Assembly: GCA_046329435.1 (NCBI GenBank)
Contig: JAXLUR010000001.1
Location: 186,001 to 250,000, forward strand
Length of the DNA stretch: 64,000 nucleotides
Reading direction: 5' to 3'
Origin: M3007 sp046329435
GTDB lineage: Bacteria; Bacteroidota; Bacteroidia; Chitinophagales; Saprospiraceae
Below, piece after piece: positions 35,101 through 42,886 of the stretch; the stretch's first letter is position 1; each line of letters opens with the position of its first letter. The notes under the pieces were generated by a model. It saw only the letters and a program-made list of their open reading frames with translations. It was not told where the DNA came from and ran no database searches. A program made the position numbers and the translations under genes.

Positions 35101-35536
35101 CCGGCAGTTGAAAAAAATGCAGGATGCGGGCATTAACATCAACCTCGGCTCGCACGGCCAATTGCAGGGCCTGGGCGCTCACTGGGAACTCTGGATGCTC
35201 GCCCAGGGCGGCATGAGTAACCTTCAGGTGATCAGATGCGGCACCATCAACGGCGCTAAACACCTGGGAATGGACAAGGAAATCGGGTCGATCACGCCTG
35301 GCAAACTGGCCGATCTGGTCGTGCTCGACGCCAACCCGCTCGACGACATTCGCAACACGGAAAAAATCAGCATGGTGATGGTCAATGGCCGCCTTTATGA
35401 TGCGGCCAACCTCAATGAAATTGGCAATTACGACCGTAAACGCGAGAAATTCTGGTTCGAATTGCCGGGCAGCCAAACCAATGGGGCCGGCATGACCCAC
35501 ACTTGCCAGGAGACCCGCTGCGTTTGCGGGCACTGA
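32135..35536 (+). CDS. secreted beta-propeller plus amidohydrolase fusion protein
   Basis: The 1133-residue product begins with a signal peptide (MRSLSFLLLLLPALLFAQ). The N-terminal two thirds contain TolB/PD40-type propeller repeats, each with a SPDGK-like motif, for example DVSPDGSTLVF, RFSPDGKQILF, SVSPDGRYVYF and QFSPDGTKIVF. The C-terminal third is an amidohydrolase domain with the HxH metal site GLVDVHSHSGNF, a later HSSIEHNL histidine, and the closing GKLADLVVLDANPLDD. A Cys/His-rich tail follows (THTCQETRCVCGH). It should hydrolyse an amide or ester-type substrate in the periplasm; the substrate is unknown. The start at 32135 gives the signal peptide. A 19-bp terminator stem follows. 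Confidence 0.9.
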   Translation: MRSLSFLLLLLPALLFAQKDKKWDVNNPEGIPYKDVEFQVNEGTWMNLDVSPDGSTLVFDLLGDIYSMPVSGGTASCLRNGIAWEVQPRFSPDGKQILFTSDAGGGDNVWVMNADGSKARQVTKENFRLLNNGVWLGNDYIVARKHFTSTRSLGAGEMWMYHISGGDGVQLTKRKNDQQDVNEPSVSPDGRYVYFSEDMYPGGYFQYNKDPLNQIFVIRRYDRQEGKIEEVTGGSGGACRPQISRDGKWLAFVRRVDTKSVLFIRNLESGLEYPLYNELDKDQQEAWTIFGIYPGFAWLDDHPSRAGALSEIVIWAGGKIKKISWHWTQIAPDDRNTPSAVPQVSVSEIPFSCTVKTRVAETLRYENKVFEEQFKARAVRQAATSPDGKTLVFNAAGMLYRKSLPDGAPAEILSGVFQPPAIAKGSSEPAPVYLQFEPAFAPQGNKLVFVGWNDLNAGALFLIDNWGVKGATLSRLTTERGIYRTPQFSPDGTKIVFRLQDGDDETGPMPARKPGIYVLDLLNRSEPPRFITEEGENPHFSADGKRILVNTGGYLFGALDKQLVSFDLNGQDKKVLFKSKYVNQWALSPDGRWLAFSELHKAYVCAMPGPGQTIDLSADIKSVPVAPITRDAGYSLHWSADSKKVHYTLGAEYFTIDLSNRFNFLPGAPDSLPDLPEHGLDIGLNLGSDIPKGHVVFQNARIITADGDKVIENGVIRVIDNKIEFVGTAAEFENARRYKTSDPIKYIDCKGKTIMPGLVDVHSHSGNFRYGLNPQKQWEYYANLAYGVTTMHDPSVNSEMAFSNAEMIRSGRMVGPRLYSTGTILYGADGDFKAPINSLDDARATLRRTKAWGAFSVKSYNQPRREQRQQVIAAARELNMEVVPEGGSFFYHNLSQVVDGHSSIEHNLPVATVYSDVLQLWSKTNTHNTPTLIVCYGAMNGENYFYQKSEVWKNKRLLTFTPGHILAERSRHREMIPDEEYDNGHIQVSRQLKKMQDAGININLGSHGQLQGLGAHWELWMLAQGGMSNLQVIRCGTINGAKHLGMDKEIGSITPGKLADLVVLDANPLDDIRNTEKISMVMVNGRLYDAANLNEIGNYDRKREKFWFELPGSQTNGAGMTHTCQETRCVCGH

Positions 35537-35541
35537 ACAAA

Positions 35542-35582
35542 CAAAGGCCCGCGGCAGGAACGATTCCTGCCGCGGGCCTTTG
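35542..35582 (+). terminator. very strong intrinsic terminator, 19-bp perfect stem
   Basis: The arms at 35542-35560 and 35564-35582 are perfectly complementary over 19 bp around a 3-nt CGA loop. The outer part, CAAAGGCCCGCGG, is highly GC-rich. It begins six bases after the amidohydrolase stop codon. The 3' arm ends in TTTG. Confidence 0.8.
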
Positions 35583-35711
35583 TACCCTGCCTGGTATATT
35601 CACTCGCTCTTTGGCAATATGTCAGGTTCCCCAAGAAGCTTGCGTGGCGAAACACCAAGCGCGGGAAAAAGAAATCGCCCCTGTCCTTTGTTGCTGCCGG
35701 AAGAAATAAAA

Positions 35712-35742
35712 AAACTCCGGCGGGGCATTTCCGCCGGAGTTT
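35712..35742 (-). terminator. intrinsic terminator of the cold-shock gene
   Basis: AAACTCCGGCGG (35712-35723) and CCGCCGGAGTTT (35731-35742) form a perfect 12-bp stem with a 7-nt loop. On the minus strand the stem is followed by TTTTTATTT, so it terminates the csp transcript 30 bp after its stop. Confidence 0.8.
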
Positions 35743-35772
35743 CGACATGTATCATTTAAGCGTCAGGGCTGA

Positions 35773-35964
35773 TTAGGCGCGCTGAACGTTGACTGCATTG
35801 ATACCTTTTTTGCCGCGGGCCGTTTCGAAGGTTACTACGTCTCCTTCGCGGATTTTGTCCACAAGGCCGCTTACGTGCACGAAAATTTCCTGCCCGCTGG
35901 CACTGTCGATGATGAAGCCAAAACCCTTGGTTTCATTGAAGAACTTGACTGTTCCTTTGTACAT
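35773..35964 (-). CDS. cold-shock-domain protein (CspA family)
   Basis: A 63-residue single cold-shock domain with both RNA-binding motifs: KGFGFI (RNP1) and EIFVHVSGL (RNP2), opening with GTVKFFNETKGF. Family members are cytoplasmic RNA chaperones that bind single-stranded RNA and DNA. The ATG at 35964 (MYKGTVKFF) is the standard N-terminus; the frame continues upstream through an AT-rich leader with no homology. A TACCTTTG box at 36015-36022 gives a leader of about 45 nt. A clear terminator follows, so it is a one-gene unit. Confidence 0.95.
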   Translation of the reverse strand: MYKGTVKFFNETKGFGFIIDSASGQEIFVHVSGLVDKIREGDVVTFETARGKKGINAVNVQRA

Positions 35965-36014
35965 TAGAAAAAATTTAAAAAAGAAAAAATGGTGATACTG
36001 GCTTTTCGCCAACG

Positions 36015-36022
36015 CAAAGGTA
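36015..36022 (-). promoter_or_regulatory. cold-shock gene promoter, -7 box TACCTTTG
   Basis: The minus strand reads TACCTTTG, exact TAnnTTTG, 50 bases before the csp ATG. The leader between is AT-rich, as is common for cold-shock mRNAs. Confidence 0.55.
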
Positions 36023-36079
36023 AGCGAAAATCATTTTAATGGGAAGAGGGCGGGCGTTAAGAGTCAAATTTCATTTCCT

Positions 36080-36439
36080 ATGATCAAAATTTTTCACAAT
36101 AACCGATGCGGCAAAAGCCGCTGCGCGTTTGATCTGCTTTCGGCGGAAAAAGCCCCTTTTGAAACGGTAGAATACCTCAAAAATCCGCCATCCGAGGCGG
36201 AAATTCGCGATTTGTTGCGCTTGTTGGACAAAAAGCCGCTGGACATCATTCGCCAGAAAGAGCCTGTTTTTCAGGAAAACTTCAAAGGAAAAAATTTTTC
36301 GGACGACGAATGGATAGCCGTAATCGCTGCTCATCCGATTTTGCTCGAACGCCCCATCGTGGTGGTGGATGGTAAGGCCTGGGTCGCGCGCGACGAGGCA
36401 GCATTGGCGGCCATTCGCCAAAAACTCGAAGCGATTTGA
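36080..36439 (+). CDS. ArsC/Spx-family thioredoxin-fold protein
   Basis: A 119-residue protein of the ArsC superfamily with the active-site loop FHNNRCGKSRCAFDLL (Cys10, Cys15) and a conserved LLERPIVVVDGKAWV segment near the end. Glutaredoxin-linked arsenate reductases of this type reduce arsenate with a single catalytic Cys. The loop Arg found around residue 94 in ArsC is present as ER in LLERP. No arsR, arsB or acr3 gene is nearby, so an arsenic role is not supported by context. It could equally be a YfgD-like oxidoreductase. It starts 57 bp after the csp promoter box on the opposite strand. Confidence 0.85.
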   Translation: MIKIFHNNRCGKSRCAFDLLSAEKAPFETVEYLKNPPSEAEIRDLLRLLDKKPLDIIRQKEPVFQENFKGKNFSDDEWIAVIAAHPILLERPIVVVDGKAWVARDEAALAAIRQKLEAI

Positions 36440-36501
36440 AGAGCAGCGCTTAAAAAATCACTTCTTTTACGGCCAATTGCGCAATACTATCGACGGTGTA
36501 T

Positions 36502-37956
36502 ATGATCAGCCCGCAGAAACGATATCAATTTGTTGCCATCGGGATTGCTCTCGGGGTTTTCTTTTTATACCTGTTCACCCTTAGCAACGGCACCATGTGG
36601 GGCGATGACTGGGCCATGTACGTCAATCACGCCGTCAACATTGCGAAGGGGCGCCCTTATGCCTATCCAGGTTACATTTTCAATCCGATGTACCCTACCT
36701 ATGCGCCATCTGCCTACCCGGCAGGCTACCCCCTGATGCTGGCTCCGGCCGCAGCGATCTGGGGGATTAACCTGACTGCTTTTAAAATTATCAATCTCCT
36801 TTGCCTGTCGGCCGGCCTTTACCTGAGCTGGTATTGGCTCCGCAATCGGGTCAGTCCTGCTGCGGCTCTGCTGATTCCGCTGGTCATCGGAATTTCGCCC
36901 TATTTCTGGTTCATGCGCGACCATATCCTGAGCGATGTGCCGCACATGACATTTACGGTGTTGTTTTTTGTGTTGCTCGATCGTTGGCAGGAACGTGCAG
37001 ACTGGAAAACTGCCATCTGGCTGGGGCTTACGCTTTTTTATGTTTATGCCTTGCGCTCGATCGGCCTTGTTCTGATGGGCGCTTTTGCGCTTCATGTCCT
37101 TTTCGGGCCGGCGCGTTTGCGCAAAACCGGCGCTTTGGCAATCGGCTTGGCAGTGGCTTTGTGGGCATTGCATAATGCGATTGTACCGTCAGACAGCTAT
37201 TATCAGATGATTGCCGGCCAGAAATTCAGGGTAATCGACCGCTTGTACGATGGTTTGCGGCCCTACGCCCAGGAGTTTGGCGCGCTGGTGCGCATCTGGG
37301 AAAACAACGACCTGCTGGCTTTCGGAAAAATATTTGCAGCCTTGCTGCCAGTGTTTATCGTTTCGGGGCTGGTCGGTGTGCGGCGCTGGACGATACTGGA
37401 AACTTTCTGCGCGACCTATTTGCTGGCCATTACGTTTTTTCCGGGTTTTCAGGGCTTTCGTTACCTGGTGGGCGTCTTCCCGTTTTTCCTGTATTATGCA
37501 GCCCTTTTTGTTGAAAACCTGCCGGTCAAACAGGTAAAGTATGCCTTGTCTGTCATCTTGCTCGTGACGTTTTTCGGGGTGACCATTCAATGGTACGTTC
37601 AGAACCGAAATGCCCCCATGCTGGGTAATATTTACGAAGAAAACGCCCAAAAATTCTTCGCATTCGTGCGCGACAGCGTTCCGCACGATGCTGTTCTGGT
37701 TGCCGACCGCCCGAGGATACTGGCGCTTTACACCGAGCATAAAGGCACGGTTTATCCAGATGTCAACCACGAACAGGAATGGCTCGGCTGGCTTGACCAA
37801 AATCAGGTGACATACGCCACCAAAGCGGCCTGGGACAACGACAAGCCGGACCGCTACTGGGCGCGTTTCATGGATGCGAATCCCCTGCGATTTGAGAAAA
37901 TTTTTGACAGTGGAGGGCTGCAGGTGTACAAATACCACCAGACGCCTGTCGAATAA
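36502..37956 (+). CDS. GT-C-type glycosyltransferase-like membrane protein
   Basis: The 484-residue protein has about ten to eleven membrane helices. The first large loop carries GTMWGDDWAMYVNHAVNIAKG, with the paired acidic residues seen in PMT/ArnT-type (GT39/GT83) enzymes. A second motif, MRDHILSDVPHMTF, matches the following loop of that family. A C-terminal extracytoplasmic domain of about 130 residues begins after the last helix (WYVQNRNAPMLGNI). Such enzymes transfer a sugar from a polyprenyl-phosphate carrier on the periplasmic face. The acceptor is unknown. The frame also permits a GTG two codons upstream (36496), but ATG at 36502 is preferred. Confidence 0.75.
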   Translation: MISPQKRYQFVAIGIALGVFFLYLFTLSNGTMWGDDWAMYVNHAVNIAKGRPYAYPGYIFNPMYPTYAPSAYPAGYPLMLAPAAAIWGINLTAFKIINLLCLSAGLYLSWYWLRNRVSPAAALLIPLVIGISPYFWFMRDHILSDVPHMTFTVLFFVLLDRWQERADWKTAIWLGLTLFYVYALRSIGLVLMGAFALHVLFGPARLRKTGALAIGLAVALWALHNAIVPSDSYYQMIAGQKFRVIDRLYDGLRPYAQEFGALVRIWENNDLLAFGKIFAALLPVFIVSGLVGVRRWTILETFCATYLLAITFFPGFQGFRYLVGVFPFFLYYAALFVENLPVKQVKYALSVILLVTFFGVTIQWYVQNRNAPMLGNIYEENAQKFFAFVRDSVPHDAVLVADRPRILALYTEHKGTVYPDVNHEQEWLGWLDQNQVTYATKAAWDNDKPDRYWARFMDANPLRFEKIFDSGGLQVYKYHQTPVE

Positions 37957-37981
37957 GTTTTCAAACGAGTCTTCTTAAAAA

Positions 37982-38013
37982 TTGCCCTTTCCCGCACAAT
38001 AGGCCTATTTTTG
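37982..38013 (+). promoter_or_regulatory. aminotransferase promoter, TTG-21-TATTTTTG
   Basis: A -33 TTG (37982-37984) and an exact -7 box TATTTTTG (38006-38013) are separated by 21 bases, the optimum for Bacteroidota sigma-ABfr promoters. The ATG follows 22 bases later. This is the best full-length promoter in the window. Confidence 0.75.
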
Positions 38014-38035
38014 CGCCCTATTGAACTTCTGACAC

Positions 38036-39241
38036 ATGGTTGCTACACAAAACATCCTTTCCCAGCGCGTAATGGGGCTGGCAGAATCCGAAACGCTCAA
38101 AATGGCCCGCATGGCCCGCGAACTGCGCGCACTGGGCCACGACGTCATCAGCCTCAGCCTTGGCGAACCCGATTTCGATACGCCCGACCACATTAAAGAC
38201 GCGGCCTATCAGGCGCTGAAAGACGGTTATACGAAATACACACCCGTTGCGGGCCTGCCTGAATTGACCAAAGCAATCAGTGAGAAGTTCCTCCGCGACA
38301 ATCAACTGGAATACAAACCCGAGCAAATTGTCGTCAGCAACGGCGCCAAGCAGACGGTGTACAATATTTGCCAGGCCCTGCTCGACCCGGGCGACGAAGT
38401 GGTCGTTTTCGCGCCATACTGGGTATCTTACTGGGAAATTATCAAATTGTCGGGCGGCGTGCCTGTCCCTGTTTACGCTGGCGTCGATCAGGATTTCAAA
38501 CCCACGCCGCAGCAGGTGGCTGCCGCTATCACGGAGCGCACCAAGTTTGTTCTCTTCTCTTCGCCCTGCAACCCCACGGGCTCGGTGTTCACGAGGGAAG
38601 AATTGCAGGCAATTGCCGACGCAATCGAGCCATTTGAGCATGTGCTGGTGGTGAGTGATGAGATCTACGAATACATCAACTTTACCCATGAACACGTCAG
38701 TTTCGGGAGCTTCCCGAACATGAAGAACCGCACGATTACCATCAACGGTTTTGCCAAAGGTTTTGCTATGACCGGCTGGCGCCTCGGCTACATGGGCGCC
38801 CCGAAATTTATAGCTGATGCCTGCGCCAAAATTCAAGGCCAGGTGACGAGCGGCGCTTCCTCCTTCGGGCAAAAGGCCGGCGCTGTCGCCCTTACGTCCG
38901 ACCTTGAACCGACGTACGCCATGCGGGAAGCTTTCCGCGAGCGCCGCGACATTGTGATCTCCATGCTGGAGGAAATACCCGGTATCAAAACCAATCATCC
39001 CGACGGCGCTTTCTACATTTTTCCCGACATCAGCGCCTATTTCGGCAAATCCGACGGCAATATACAGATCAATAGCGCCGACGATTTTTGCGATTATGTG
39101 ATGAGCAATGCCTATGTCGGACTGGTATCCGGCTCGGCTTTTGGCGACGACAAATGTTTCCGCCTCAGCTATGCGGCATCCGAGGCAGAACTTCGCGAGG
39201 CTGTACGCCGCATGCGCGATGTGCTCAGCCGCTTGAAATAA
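38036..39241 (+). CDS. pyridoxal-phosphate aspartate/aromatic aminotransferase (class I)
   Basis: The 401-residue protein is a class I/II aminotransferase of the AspAT-Ib type. It shows ISLSLGEPDFDTPDHI, the CNPTGSVFTREEL loop, SDEIYEYINF with the PLP-binding Asp and Tyr, and the PLP lysine in INGFAKGFAMTGWRLGYMG. A closing CFRLSYAASEAEL segment contains the substrate-carboxylate Arg. It transfers an amino group between aspartate (or aromatic amino acids) and 2-oxoglutarate in the cytoplasm. The ATG at 38036 lies 22 bases after a textbook promoter. It is convergent with the 2H phosphoesterase gene. Confidence 0.93.
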   Translation: MVATQNILSQRVMGLAESETLKMARMARELRALGHDVISLSLGEPDFDTPDHIKDAAYQALKDGYTKYTPVAGLPELTKAISEKFLRDNQLEYKPEQIVVSNGAKQTVYNICQALLDPGDEVVVFAPYWVSYWEIIKLSGGVPVPVYAGVDQDFKPTPQQVAAAITERTKFVLFSSPCNPTGSVFTREELQAIADAIEPFEHVLVVSDEIYEYINFTHEHVSFGSFPNMKNRTITINGFAKGFAMTGWRLGYMGAPKFIADACAKIQGQVTSGASSFGQKAGAVALTSDLEPTYAMREAFRERRDIVISMLEEIPGIKTNHPDGAFYIFPDISAYFGKSDGNIQINSADDFCDYVMSNAYVGLVSGSAFGDDKCFRLSYAASEAELREAVRRMRDVLSRLK

Positions 39242-39248
39242 GAGCGAT

Positions 39249-39803
39249 TCACACGGGTGTGCCGATCGGAAACTCGGCACACACTTCCCAATGCCCTGCG
39301 CGAAGTTCCAGCAAACTGATGTGCCTGACCGGAAATCTCCGGACGTAAGACTCGTTTCTGAAATGACTCCATACAGCCGGGAAATCCTCCTCCGCCAGAT
39401 CGCGGTGCGCAATCGTCATGTGCGGGTGGTAGGCTCGGCGGTTGCGAGGGTCTTCAAAGCCCAGTTCTGATTTCAGGGCCGCAATCAGTCGTTTGAACAT
39501 ACGATCCAGGGCCTCCGACGGATACGGTTTTACAAACACCACGCGGGGGGCGAAAGCCCCGAAATTGTCGAGACTCAGCATAAAAGCCGGCTCGTTGCGG
39601 GCAAATTTTTCAAGAAAAGACCTCAGTGGCGCCAACTCCCCCTGCGGCCACTCGAAAGGCGGCACAAGCGTCAGGTGCGGCGGACTTTTCAGGGCATGGC
39701 GCGCATGCCAGCCATCTGCAATAAAGTTTTTGAAATCAGTCACTTCCCTCTGAATGTCGGGCGGCGGCAGCAGCGCTATGAAAAAAAGCGGATGCCTTTT
39801 CAT
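39249..39803 (-). CDS. 2H phosphoesterase (2'-5' RNA ligase-like)
   Basis: A 184-residue protein with both HxTx motifs of the 2H phosphoesterase superfamily: HLTLVPPFEW near residue 43 and HMTIAHRD near residue 129. Members act as 2',3'-cyclic phosphodiesterases or 2'-5' RNA ligases. The protein is cytoplasmic, and its length matches LigT/ThpR-type proteins. Its ATG overlaps the stop codon of the regulator gene upstream (ATGA, 39800-39803), so the two are translationally coupled. This coupling suggests the phosphoesterase is a target or partner of the regulator, but that is an inference. Confidence 0.9.
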   Translation of the reverse strand: MKRHPLFFIALLPPPDIQREVTDFKNFIADGWHARHALKSPPHLTLVPPFEWPQGELAPLRSFLEKFARNEPAFMLSLDNFGAFAPRVVFVKPYPSEALDRMFKRLIAALKSELGFEDPRNRRAYHPHMTIAHRDLAEEDFPAVWSHFRNESYVRRFPVRHISLLELRAGHWEVCAEFPIGTPV

Positions 39804-41356
39804 GACGAGAGGCGAGGGGGCGGGTTGTTGAGGAGCAGGGTATTTTCGCCGAAATACTCCTTAAACGCCAGGGCAAAGGTGCCCGGGTTGCTGAAACCGA
39901 CCAGTTCGGCGATCGCCTGCGGGGTGCCAGCGCGTTTTTCCAGCAGGATTTTGGCTTTTTCCAGGCGCATTTCACGGATCAGTTGAACGGGTTCCTTGCC
40001 CGTCAGTACCCCGAGTTTTTTCACAAAATGATGCCGCGGAAGTTGCATCTTTCTGGCCAGGTCGTCGGCCATAAAATCCGGATCGGATAGATTTTGCTCG
40101 ATCAGCTGCATGGTCTGGCCGAGAAAGCGGTTGTCGAGCGCCTCGCGATGGTCGGTAAACCACAGGTGGAGCACACGCGCAAAGCGGTCGTGGTTGTCTT
40201 TGCGTGCATCAAGCAGGCGGGAGACGGTTGCGCCGAACTCATCGTCGAGTACAGGGCGGGTAAACCACGCTTCGGCGCCAGCGCGCAAGGCATCCAGTTT
40301 GCCTTCGTTGCCAAAACGGTCGCTGAGCAGGATAACCGGAATGTGATTGGTGCGTTCCGAAAGCTTGATCTGGCGCGCCACGTCGATACCCGTTTTGCCG
40401 TTCAGCACGGCATCGCAAACGATCAGGTCGGGCAGCAGGTCGGCGGCGCGTTGCATGCCTTCATTGGCCGTGAAGGCCGTCTCAACGCGGAAACGGTCGC
40501 TCAACAGCGATTTCAGGTAAATAACGACCTGGCGGTTGGGCTCGATCAGCAGGGCGATTTTGTCGGGGGAGCCCACATTGTCGGGCGCGAATTCAAGCGG
40601 ATCGGCGACAGATTTCGAAGCGACGGGCGCGGAGACAACGGCACTGGCCAGCATTTGTTCGTACGCCAGTTTGTCATTGGCACGTTCGATTTCCATTTCC
40701 AGCTCGCGTTGCAGCAGTTTTTTTCGCCACTTGCTCCCTGTTCGAAAAATGGCCACGATCAGCAGCAAGAGCAGCAAGGCGACTGCGCCGGCCATCAGCA
40801 GGGCATCCCGCTTGCTCATTTTGACAATATCAGGATTGCCGTAGCCTTCTGCCAGTCGCAGGGCCTGCAGCGAATCCACCTGGTGCTGTAGCATTGCCGC
40901 ATATTCGATGGTCGCGCGTGCAGCCAGTGTGTCTTTCACAATTGCCAGGCTGCGCATCGTTGCGATGGCCCGAGCTGGCTGCCGCCAGCGTTCGTATGCC
41001 GCGGCAATCTGGCTGTACATCGCTGCCCGATTGTTGTAATCAGGATCAAGTCGGGCGTCGCGTTCGGCAGCCGCAAGCAAGCCAAGGGCGCTGGCGCTGT
41101 CTTTGTTGGCCTGGTAGATGTTGGACAATACGCTAATGGAAACGGCGGGGATTGCCAGTTTGTAGCGCGAGAGGAAACTTTTGAAGGATTCAGCCTCGAC
41201 CTGCGCCTGTTCAAAATTGCCCGCCTGGGCAAGGGTGCTCAATACATCCAGCCTAAGTTGTAAGGAGTCTTTGACCATGCGAGATTGCGCATGGATGTTT
41301 TTACCTGTCAGGGAAAACAGGAAAAAAAGACAACAACAAAGGGCGAATCGGAGCAT
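39800..41356 (-). CDS. membrane-anchored regulator: periplasmic helical domain, receiver-like domain, AraC HTH
   Basis: The 518-residue protein has a signal-like N-terminus (MLRFALCCCLFFLFSLTG) and a periplasmic helical, TPR-like region (about 30-180). A membrane helix follows at about 185-205 (ALLMAGAVALLLLLLIVAIF), then a coiled-coil linker, a receiver-like domain (about 265-385) and an AraC-type HTH (about 410-515). There is no histidine kinase domain, unlike hybrid two-component proteins in this phylum. In the receiver, the phospho-acceptor Asp315 and Ser345 are present. The acidic pair is reduced to Glu272-Pro273, and the conserved Lys is Arg367. The receiver may therefore be a pseudo-receiver, making this a one-component membrane regulator. 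Confidence 0.85.
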   Translation of the reverse strand: MLRFALCCCLFFLFSLTGKNIHAQSRMVKDSLQLRLDVLSTLAQAGNFEQAQVEAESFKSFLSRYKLAIPAVSISVLSNIYQANKDSASALGLLAAAERDARLDPDYNNRAAMYSQIAAAYERWRQPARAIATMRSLAIVKDTLAARATIEYAAMLQHQVDSLQALRLAEGYGNPDIVKMSKRDALLMAGAVALLLLLLIVAIFRTGSKWRKKLLQRELEMEIERANDKLAYEQMLASAVVSAPVASKSVADPLEFAPDNVGSPDKIALLIEPNRQVVIYLKSLLSDRFRVETAFTANEGMQRAADLLPDLIVCDAVLNGKTGIDVARQIKLSERTNHIPVILLSDRFGNEGKLDALRAGAEAWFTRPVLDDEFGATVSRLLDARKDNHDRFARVLHLWFTDHREALDNRFLGQTMQLIEQNLSDPDFMADDLARKMQLPRHHFVKKLGVLTGKEPVQLIREMRLEKAKILLEKRAGTPQAIAELVGFSNPGTFALAFKEYFGENTLLLNNPPPRLSS

Positions 41357-41376
41357 GGGGAAAAGGAGACTTTGGG

Positions 41377-41384
41377 CAAATGTA
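41377..41384 (-). promoter_or_regulatory. regulator gene promoter, -7 box TACATTTG
   Basis: The minus strand reads TACATTTG, an exact TAnnTTTG match, 20 bases before the regulator ATG. It lies just before the downstream end of the NDH-2 gene (stop at 41415), so the regulator has its own promoter. Confidence 0.5.
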
Positions 41385-41414
41385 ATGGCAAAAGACCATA
41401 CTGCCGCGCCCCGA

Positions 41415-42725
41415 TCAGCGTGCCAGCTCTTTTTTGGGTGAAATCCTGGGCTTTTTCCAGGGCTTGATCACCAGTCGAAGGCTTTGATCATAGGTGATGT
41501 AATTGGCTACCCAGTTGAGGAATACAAAGAGTTTGTTCTTGGCGCCCAACAGCGAAAAGAGGTGTACGAACAACCAAACGAACCAGGCAAATGCACCCTG
41601 AAAACGCCAGAACGGCAGGTCGGCAACGGCTCGGTGGCGACCGATCGTGGCCATAGCGCCCAGGTCGCGGTATCGGAAAGGCCTGGGAGCGTGGTTCAAT
41701 TGCCAGCGTTTCAGATTGTCGGCCAGACATTTGGCCTGCTGCAGGGCTACTTGCGCCACCTGCGGGTACCCGTTCGGGTAGGCGGCGTCGCTGGTCTGAA
41801 ATGCTATATCGCCCAGGGCAAAAATATTATTCGTGCCTTCCACCAGGTTGAATTCATTCACTTTCAGGCGATTACCGCGAACGTAAGCGGTTACGGGCAG
41901 GCCTTCGATGCGATTGCCGGTGACGCCGGCCGCCCAGATCACTTTGTCGGTGCGAATCGTGGAGCCGTCGCTCACGGTCACGGTTTCTCCGTCGTAATCG
42001 GTCACGACCTTGTCGAGCCAGATCTGAACGCCGAGGTCTTTCAAAAAATCTTCCGCTTTCTGCGAGGCTTTGGGCGACATGCTGTTGAGCAGTTTCGGAT
42101 CGCCGTGAATGAGGTGGATCTTGATGTTTTCTCCGCCGATATCGCCGTAATCTTTCGGAATGACATATTTTTTCATTTCCGCCAGGGCGCCGGCTACTTC
42201 CACGCCTGTGGGGCCGCCACCCACCACCACGATGTCGAGCAGGGGCTGGCGTTGTTCGGCAGTTTCGGCAGTTACGGCCCGTTCGTAGTCTTCAAAAATG
42301 GTATTGCGCAGGAACAGGGCTTCGCTCACCGATTTCATGGGAATCGCATTGGCCCGGATGCGGTCGTTGCCGTACCAGTTGGTGTTGGTGCCGATGGCGA
42401 CGACGAGATAATCGTAGCGCAATTCGCCAATCCCTGTCGAGATGGTGTTGCGCTTCGGATCGATGCTTTCCACTTCAGTGACGCGTATGAAAATGTTGCC
42501 TTTGCCCTGAAAGACCTTGCGCAGCGGAAACACGATACTGGAGGGCTCCAGGCCAGCCATTGCGACCTGGTAAAACAGGGGCTGAAACTGGTGGTAATTG
42601 TTTTTGTCGATCAGAACAACCTGAAAATCAGATTTTTCAAGTTTGCGCGCCAGGGTAAGCCCGGCAAAGCCGCCGCCGATAATGACAATACGTTTCTGAT
42701 TTGTTTCGGGAATATTGAAAGTCAT
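41415..42725 (-). CDS. ndh: type II NADH:quinone oxidoreductase (NDH-2)
   Basis: The 436-residue flavoprotein has the FAD-binding Rossmann motif RIVIIGGGFAGLTLARKL at the N-terminus. NYHQFQPLFYQVAMAGLEP, typical of NDH-2, follows, and then the NAD-binding motif IVVVGGGPTGVEVAGALAEM near residue 160. The third FAD region is NNIFALGDIAF. The C-terminal part contains a hydrophobic stretch (WRFQGAFAWFVWLFVHLFSLLG) that anchors it to the inner membrane. It moves electrons from NADH to menaquinone without pumping protons. A short hairpin lies upstream at 42853-42870 and the small membrane protein gene lies 160 bp upstream on the same strand. Confidence 0.92.
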   Translation of the reverse strand: MTFNIPETNQKRIVIIGGGFAGLTLARKLEKSDFQVVLIDKNNYHQFQPLFYQVAMAGLEPSSIVFPLRKVFQGKGNIFIRVTEVESIDPKRNTISTGIGELRYDYLVVAIGTNTNWYGNDRIRANAIPMKSVSEALFLRNTIFEDYERAVTAETAEQRQPLLDIVVVGGGPTGVEVAGALAEMKKYVIPKDYGDIGGENIKIHLIHGDPKLLNSMSPKASQKAEDFLKDLGVQIWLDKVVTDYDGETVTVSDGSTIRTDKVIWAAGVTGNRIEGLPVTAYVRGNRLKVNEFNLVEGTNNIFALGDIAFQTSDAAYPNGYPQVAQVALQQAKCLADNLKRWQLNHAPRPFRYRDLGAMATIGRHRAVADLPFWRFQGAFAWFVWLFVHLFSLLGAKNKLFVFLNWVANYITYDQSLRLVIKPWKKPRISPKKELAR

Positions 42726-42886
42726 GGCAGGGTGAGTTTGGTGCAGAATCCGATTTGCTGTCGTGCAAACCAGTCACCCTGTTAAACACCCCCTTTTTCC
42801 TAAGGTTTGCCAATTTTCAATTTTTTTTGAAAATTAACGGGACTGCCTGAATAGCGCCCTCGATGGCGCTTTTCACCTGCTGGAAT

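Noticed and set aside
36080..36439. Arsenic-resistance role for the ArsC-like gene
   Set aside because: No arsR, arsB or acr3 gene is near, and the ArsC/Spx superfamily includes proteins with other roles.
42853..42870. Hairpin AGCGCC-CTCGAT-GGCGCT between the NDH-2 gene and the small membrane protein gene
   Set aside because: The T-run follows it on the plus strand, where there is no gene to terminate, and the stem is only 6 bp. It was not called a terminator.
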